64,000 nucleotides of DNA from Methanocaldococcus infernus ME (lineage in GTDB: Archaea; AGJL01; Methanococci; Methanococcales; Methanocaldococcaceae). Below are positions 59,900 to 64,000 of this stretch, piece after piece. The stretch lies in NCBI RefSeq assembly GCF_000092305.1, contig NC_014122.1, positions 124,001-188,000 on the forward strand, given 5' to 3'. The position numbers and the translations under genes are program-made. Below the pieces are notes generated by a model. It worked only from the letters and a program-made list of their open reading frames with translations. It was not told the origin of the DNA and made no database searches. Numbering within the stretch: the stretch's first letter is position 1; the number at the start of each line of letters is the position of its first letter.

Positions 59900-61216
59900 A
59901 TGAAAATCTCTATCATAGGAGGAACTGATGGGCTTGGGAAATGGTTGGCTAAGTTTTTGAAGAGTAGAGGATTTGAGGTTATAGTTACTGGAAGAGATAT
60001 AAAGAAGGGTAAAGAGGTTGAGAAGGAGTTAGGAGTTAGGTTTTTAAATAACAATGTTGAAGCCGCTAAGTTGGGAGATATTGTTATTATTTCAGTTCCT
60101 ATAAATGTCACTGAGAGGGTTATTAAAGAAGTAGCACCTCATGTTAGAGAAGGCTCTCTTTTAATGGATGTCACATCAATAAAGGAAATTCCTTCCAAGG
60201 CTATGGAGAAGTATGCTAAAGAAGGAGTTACAGTTATTCCTTCTCATCCAATGTTTGGCCCTACAGCTCCATCTCTTGAGAGGCAGGTTGTAATATTAAC
60301 TCCTTCAGAGAAGCATAAAAAGAGTGAGTGGTTCAATAAAGTTTATAACTTCCTTAAGAAAGAGGGGGCAAGGGTTTATATCCTAAAGCCAGAGGTTCAT
60401 GATAAAATTATGGCTGTTGTTCAAGGTTTAACCCACTATTCAATAATCTCTTTAGCTTCAACTTTGAAAGAGTTGAATGTAGACATTAAAGAGTCAAGAA
60501 AATTTGCCTCTCCTGTTTATGAACTCATCCTCTCCCTAATAGGTAGAATTATAGGGCAAAACCCCTACCTATATGCTGATATCCAAATGTTTAATCCAAG
60601 GATAGAGAAGATACATAAAACATTTATAAATGAATGTATAAAAATACATGAGTTAGTTAAGAGCAAAGATAGAGAGGGCTTTGTTAAGCTGATGAAAGAG
60701 GCAGCTAAGCACTTTGGTAATGAAGCTAAGAGAGGAGCTTACTACTCAGATAAGGCCATCTTTGCCTTAACAAGAGAGATAGAGGAGTTGAAGAAGAACA
60801 TAGGGAAAGAGATAGCTGTGAAAAACTTAGACTCTGAAAATATACATATAGGGACACTAAAGGAAGTTGAGGATGACTATTTAACACTAAAGAAGAATGG
60901 GAAGGAGGTTAAGTTAAATATCTTAAGGACTGAGGTTTATTATAATGTTGATGAGATTAAAAAGAAGCTCTTTGAAAGGAAATACTTTGATATCTCAGTT
61001 TTATTTAACAAAGATGTTAATGAGAAGATTATTGAAGAGCTTTTAAAGAAACTATTTGACCTTGAAATTATTGATATATATGAGCTAAATGATAAGAAGA
61101 GTGTAACCTTTAGACTATATGGATATAGTAAAGAAGAGCTTAGAGAAAAGGAGAGGAAATTTAAAGAAATTATTAAAAATATTGGGGGGAGCTTGAGATA
61201 TGAAGATAGGAGTTGA
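59900..61216 (+). CDS. tyrA: Prephenate dehydrogenase TyrA with C-terminal extension
   Basis: 438 residues. The first 280 are a prephenate dehydrogenase: Rossmann IIGGTDGLGKWLAKFLKSRGFEVIVTGRD, ISVPINVTERVIKEVAPHVREGSLLMDVTSIKE, SHPMFGPTAPSLERQVVIL, VQGLTHYSIISLASTL. The remaining 150 residues (LKEVEDDYLTLKKNGKEVKLNIL and a ferredoxin-like KSVTFRLYGYSKEELREKERKFKEIIKNIGG) are an extension seen in methanococcal homologues, perhaps regulatory. RBS GGAGTGAT. It overlaps rnhB by 17 bp. Confidence 0.92.
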   Translation: MKISIIGGTDGLGKWLAKFLKSRGFEVIVTGRDIKKGKEVEKELGVRFLNNNVEAAKLGDIVIISVPINVTERVIKEVAPHVREGSLLMDVTSIKEIPSKAMEKYAKEGVTVIPSHPMFGPTAPSLERQVVILTPSEKHKKSEWFNKVYNFLKKEGARVYILKPEVHDKIMAVVQGLTHYSIISLASTLKELNVDIKESRKFASPVYELILSLIGRIIGQNPYLYADIQMFNPRIEKIHKTFINECIKIHELVKSKDREGFVKLMKEAAKHFGNEAKRGAYYSDKAIFALTREIEELKKNIGKEIAVKNLDSENIHIGTLKEVEDDYLTLKKNGKEVKLNILRTEVYYNVDEIKKKLFERKYFDISVLFNKDVNEKIIEELLKKLFDLEIIDIYELNDKKSVTFRLYGYSKEELREKERKFKEIIKNIGGSLRYEDRS

Positions 61217-61871
61217 TGAAGCTGGGAGAGGGCCAGTTATTGGCCCTTTAGTTGTGTGTGCCTATGCCTCAGAGGAGGAGATAGAGGCTGAAGATAGTAA
61301 AAAATTGAGTAAAGAGAAGAGAGAGAAGTTAAGGAAAGAATTGGAGAAAAAAGGAATTTTTGAAATTGTAAAGGTTTCAGCTGAAGAGCTTAATAGGTTA
61401 ATGAAGAGTAAAAATTTAAATGAGATTGAGGTTGAGTTATTTGCCAAGGCTATTAAAAATTTGATAGAGAAGCATAACCTAAAGGATGTTGAGATCTATG
61501 TAGACTCTTGCTCTCCAAATAGAGAGAAGTTTAAGAGAAAGTTACTGAGTAAGTTGAGAGGCTTAAGTATAAAGGACTTGATAGTTGAGCATAAGGCTGA
61601 TGAGAAGTATAAGGTTGTATCAGCAGCTTCAATTATAGCAAAGACTGAGAGAGATAGGGAGATAGAGGAGCTAAAAAAGATATATGGAGACTTTGGCTCA
61701 GGCTACCCTTCTGACCCTAAAACTAAGAGGTTTTTACTATATTATTACAATGAATATAGAGAGTTTCCAAGCATTGTTAGAGAGCATTGGGAAACCTGTA
61801 AGAGAATAAAGAAATCTTTAGAGTTCCCTCTTATCCTTAGCCTTATATCAGACTTAAAGCATAATAGATAA
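61200..61871 (+). CDS. rnhB: Ribonuclease HII
   Basis: 223 residues. Active-site motifs: GVDEAGRGPVIGPLVVCAYA (Asp-Glu), EIYVDSCSPNREKF (Asp), and HKADEKYKVVSAASIIAKTERDREIEEL with the third Asp. GSGYPSDPKTKRFL and FPSIVREHWETCKRI complete the archaeal form. It removes RNA primers and misincorporated ribonucleotides. ATG 61200 behind GGGGGGAG, translated within the tyrA end. The 3' end faces the DUF2085 gene with one base between stops. Confidence 0.95.
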   Translation: MKIGVDEAGRGPVIGPLVVCAYASEEEIEAEDSKKLSKEKREKLRKELEKKGIFEIVKVSAEELNRLMKSKNLNEIEVELFAKAIKNLIEKHNLKDVEIYVDSCSPNREKFKRKLLSKLRGLSIKDLIVEHKADEKYKVVSAASIIAKTERDREIEELKKIYGDFGSGYPSDPKTKRFLLYYYNEYREFPSIVREHWETCKRIKKSLEFPLILSLISDLKHNR

Positions 61872-61872
61872 A

Positions 61873-62673
61873 TTAAACCTCCCCCTTATCTTCAAATATT
61901 ACATTATATAGTTCCAAGTTATATTTCTTAGCTTCTTGGTAAGCATCAAATGTACTCCAGATCCAAACACCCAAATAAGTGAAGAAACCAATACAAATAG
62001 AAAATAATATAAGGCTAATTATAGCTAAAGCTATCATTAAAACAGCTTTTCCAACATTTCCTAAGTATAATTGGCCTAATCCAGGAAATAGGAAAGAAAG
62101 GATAATAGCTAAAGCTTCAGACTTCTTAAACTTTTCATAAATTTCCATCTTTTCAGTATCTGATTTACCCTCAGCCAATTTTTTAACCTTTTCTAACTCA
62201 AACTTGTCCATAATATCCCTTAATCTTTTTATTAAATCTATGTATATTGGAACTATATAAAATATTGTTACTGAACCAGCTAAAAATCCTGTTATAAATC
62301 TTAGTAAGTTAAAGCTCTCCCTCAACCCAAGATATTGGGTTATCCCATCTATAGCCATTGGAGTTAGGGCTAAGATAAGATATATTTTTCTTGGCAAATT
62401 TGTATTTTCAAGTCTTTTTAAGAAAGGATAAATTAGTAAAGAAAGTAAAGCTCCTGTATATATCCCAAAGCATCTGGCACAGACAGCCATTTTATGGTTA
62501 AAGATGAAAAAGCTTCTCTCTGGAAGTTGGTGGCAGATTGGAGAATAGAGAGAGTAGAGAAGAAAAGATAAATTTTTAAAACCCAAGTAAGAGAGATAAG
62601 GGGCTAAGAGAATTCCAAGATAGAAGAGGAAAAAGAGGAATACAAAAATGAAGTAATAAGTTTTTAACTTCAT
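61873..62673 (-). CDS. DUF2085 membrane protein fused to a TM2-like domain
   Basis: 266 residues. Residues 1-150 match DUF2085: a helix, then SPICHQLPERSFFIFNHKMAVCARCFGIYTGALLS with its C-H and C-x2-C residues, and GITQYLGLRESFNLLRFITGFLAG. A charged linker (EKVKKLAEGKSDTEKMEIYEKF) leads to a TM2-like hairpin, ALAIILSFLFPGLGQLYLGNVGKAVLMIAL, plus another helix. The conserved Cys/His may bind metal or redox partners in the membrane. Function unknown. ATG overlaps the stop of the flavoprotein gene upstream (TAATG). Confidence 0.75.
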   Translation of the reverse strand: MKLKTYYFIFVFLFFLFYLGILLAPYLSYLGFKNLSFLLYSLYSPICHQLPERSFFIFNHKMAVCARCFGIYTGALLSLLIYPFLKRLENTNLPRKIYLILALTPMAIDGITQYLGLRESFNLLRFITGFLAGSVTIFYIVPIYIDLIKRLRDIMDKFELEKVKKLAEGKSDTEKMEIYEKFKKSEALAIILSFLFPGLGQLYLGNVGKAVLMIALAIISLILFSICIGFFTYLGVWIWSTFDAYQEAKKYNLELYNVIFEDKGEV

Positions 62674-63263
62674 TATTTCTTCTCTAATAGAGTTTTATAG
62701 AACCTATTCAGTGTCTTTCTTAAAGACCTCATTCCTTCTTCATCTTCCTTAACCCCTTCTTCCCCCCTATCCCTTGACCAAAATGTAGCTCCTAAGTTTG
62801 CTCCAAAGGAGCCACCACTTACTGGGATCATCTCATTTATTAAATAAAAGTCATGTATTGTCCTTAAAGCTATTTCCTGTCCTCCACACCTATCTCCACC
62901 AACAGCTATGCCCATCCCAACTTTGCCACTTAAAACCTTTGGGTTCTTTGCTACTAAAGCCCTTAATCTATCCATCAAAGTCTTTAACTGCCCTGTTACA
63001 TTTCCCTGATAAACTGGAGTTCCTATTATTACACCATCAGCCCACTCAAGGGCTTTATAAACCTCTTCCATATCATCCTTAAAGACACAGCCCTCTCTCT
63101 TCTTCACACAAAAGTCACAGTGCCTACAGAAATTTATCTTCTTCTTATGTACTGTGAAGTACCTAACTTCAGCTCCTTTCTCCTTTAGATAGTTGAGAGA
63201 ATAGTTAACTAAGTAATGAGTTCCTTCCAATCTTGGACTTCCACTGATTCCTAAGATTTTCAT
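62673..63263 (-). CDS. Iron-sulfur flavoprotein (Isf-like NADPH-dependent FMN reductase family)
   Basis: 196 residues. Flavodoxin-like FMN site GISGSPRLEGTHYLVNYSL and GTPVYQGNVTGQLKTLMDRL. The compact cysteine motif FCRHCDFCVKKREGC (C-x2-C-x2-C-x6-C) binds a [4Fe-4S] cluster in the Isf family of methanogens, which pass electrons from ferredoxin and help remove O2 or peroxide. C-terminal GGDRCGGQEIALRTIHDF and SFGANLGATFWSRD fit too. ATG 63263 overlaps the nadX stop (ATGA). Confidence 0.9.
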   Translation of the reverse strand: MKILGISGSPRLEGTHYLVNYSLNYLKEKGAEVRYFTVHKKKINFCRHCDFCVKKREGCVFKDDMEEVYKALEWADGVIIGTPVYQGNVTGQLKTLMDRLRALVAKNPKVLSGKVGMGIAVGGDRCGGQEIALRTIHDFYLINEMIPVSGGSFGANLGATFWSRDRGEEGVKEDEEGMRSLRKTLNRFYKTLLEKK

Positions 63264-64000
63264 AGTACCACTATGTAATCATTTAGATCCTTTAATAATC
63301 TCAATAGGGAGTAAGCAGCCAACTTAGAGGTTTTAGGATTCTTTTCAAATGGGACATTCTCAACTCTAATATTAACCTTGGCTATCTCTCCTATAATTTC
63401 AATCTCATGGATATTTCTTTCTACACTTGGATCAGCTATAACCCAAACCTCAGCTGGAGCTTTAGCTGCTATTGAGAGGGTTACAGAGACATTAACATTA
63501 GCTGGAAACCTCTCAATGGCTTCAAAGACACTCCCTTTAAATAGTATCTTTCTCTCACCTATATTTAAGTTGAAAGCTTTAGGATTCTTTATAGTCCTTA
63601 TAACAATTTTTTTAATGTCTCCAAACTTTAAAGCCTTTATAATGTCTAAGCCACCAATAGCCCCAGAGGGTAAGTAAACCCTTTTATTGAACTTCTTTGA
63701 TAAATTATATAAATAAAGATATAACTCTTTATCTGCAAGAGCTCCAACACTCATTAAAATAACATCCTTTCCATTGGTAAGGGATTTTTCAGCCACTTCC
63801 TTCACAGCCCTGACTGAAGCAGCTTCAACAACTACATCTAAGTCTTCCTTAACAAGCTCATCTATGCTTTCACAAACCTTAGCTTTAGCTATCTTAGCCA
63901 CTTCTTTAGCCTTCTCAAGATTCCTATCATAGACAGCTGTAAGCTCACAGTTAGCTTTTTTAATATTCTCAGCTAAAAAACTACCAATAGCTCCACAGCC
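63260..64000 (-). CDS. nadX: L-aspartate dehydrogenase NadX (N-terminus outside window)
   Basis: The reverse frame is open from the right edge: GCGAIGSFLAENIKKANCEL (Rossmann nucleotide loop), VYDRNLEKAKEVAKIAKAKV, VVEAASVRAVKEVAEKSLTNGKDVILMSVGALAD, and the catalytic-domain segment VYLPSGAIGGLDIIKALKFGDIKKIVIRT. About 247 residues are present; only the first few of the protein are missing. It makes iminoaspartate for NAD synthesis. Coupled to the iron-sulfur flavoprotein gene. Confidence 0.92.
   Translation of the reverse strand, partial: GCGAIGSFLAENIKKANCELTAVYDRNLEKAKEVAKIAKAKVCESIDELVKEDLDVVVEAASVRAVKEVAEKSLTNGKDVILMSVGALADKELYLYLYNLSKKFNKRVYLPSGAIGGLDIIKALKFGDIKKIVIRTIKNPKAFNLNIGERKILFKGSVFEAIERFPANVNVSVTLSIAAKAPAEVWVIADPSVERNIHEIEIIGEIAKVNIRVENVPFEKNPKTSKLAAYSLLRLLKDLNDYIVVL

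Overview
The window reads as a contiguous piece of chromosome from a hyperthermophilic, hydrogenotrophic methanogen of the Methanocaldococcales (Methanocaldococcus-like; the exact species cannot be fixed by eye). The reasons are: genes for methanogenesis and its cofactors (mer, cofG, comC, mptE, hcgB/hcgC, and moeA with a tungstate/molybdate ABC transporter); archaeal information-processing genes (aIF2-gamma, SRP19, NAC, RadA, Hel308, MCM, methanogenic-type SerRS, archaeal GlyRS, RNase HII); low GC; GGTGA-type ribosome binding sites; many TTG/GTG starts; and strong CpG avoidance. Coding density is very high, with many 4-bp ATGA/TTGA overlaps. No rRNA, tRNA, insertion sequence or CRISPR array is visible.

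Layout. 1-950: FeGP-cofactor genes hcgC (cut by the left edge) and hcgB, overlapping hel308. 3213-4789: ammonium module amt-glnK behind a perfect GGAA-N6-TTCC (NrpR-type) operator. 4911-18351: a lineage-specific unknown gene, a ski2-type helicase, archaeal shikimate kinase, a radical SAM protein, membrane transporters, moeA, serS, a CobQ-like protein with reversed domain order, apgM and a cation/proton antiporter. 18421-25954: DUF373, corA, srp19, cbiT, an HTH regulator, a methyltransferase, a KamA-family radical SAM protein, mer and a PIN protein.

26015-34597 is the main accessory region: a compact six-gene type III CRISPR effector operon (cmr4, cmr5/cas11, a Cas5/Cmr3-like RAMP, cmr1, a Cmr6-like RAMP, and a 1199-aa Cas10/Csx11-like large subunit). 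There is no cas6, cas1/cas2, CRISPR array or ancillary cOA effector. The large subunit appears to have lost both the HD nuclease motif and the GGDD cyclase motif, while the Cmr4 backbone keeps its candidate catalytic Asp. This fits a III-C (MTH326/Csx11)-like complex limited to RNA-guided RNA binding and cleavage.

34594-51576: DUF389, hisI, ubiX, DUF99, a frameshifted AAA-ATPase pseudogene with foreign-looking dinucleotide use, eif2g, glyS, comC, cofG, nac, a wtp/mod transporter operon carrying a DUF364 gene and a second perfect GGAA-N6-TTCC site, an MBL-fold hydrolase, a C5-epimerase-domain protein, and tkt (C-subunit) with rpe. 51577-64000: radA, bioD, sucD, ipk, a C/D-box guide sRNA whose box C overlaps the ipk stop codon, a PHP protein, trpG, mptE, a phosphoesterase, a divergent mcm, tyrA, rnhB, a DUF2085 fusion, an iron-sulfur flavoprotein and nadX (cut by the right edge).

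Themes that link genes: nitrogen control (amt-glnK and possibly the wtp operon share an NrpR-type site); methanogenic cofactor synthesis (F420, CoM, H4MPT, FeGP, corrinoid); the archaeal mevalonate branch (ipk and a UbiX prenyl-FMN synthase); and three regions whose CpG content departs from the CpG-poor background (glnK, the ATPase pseudogene and, mildly, the cas operon), suggesting separate origins.
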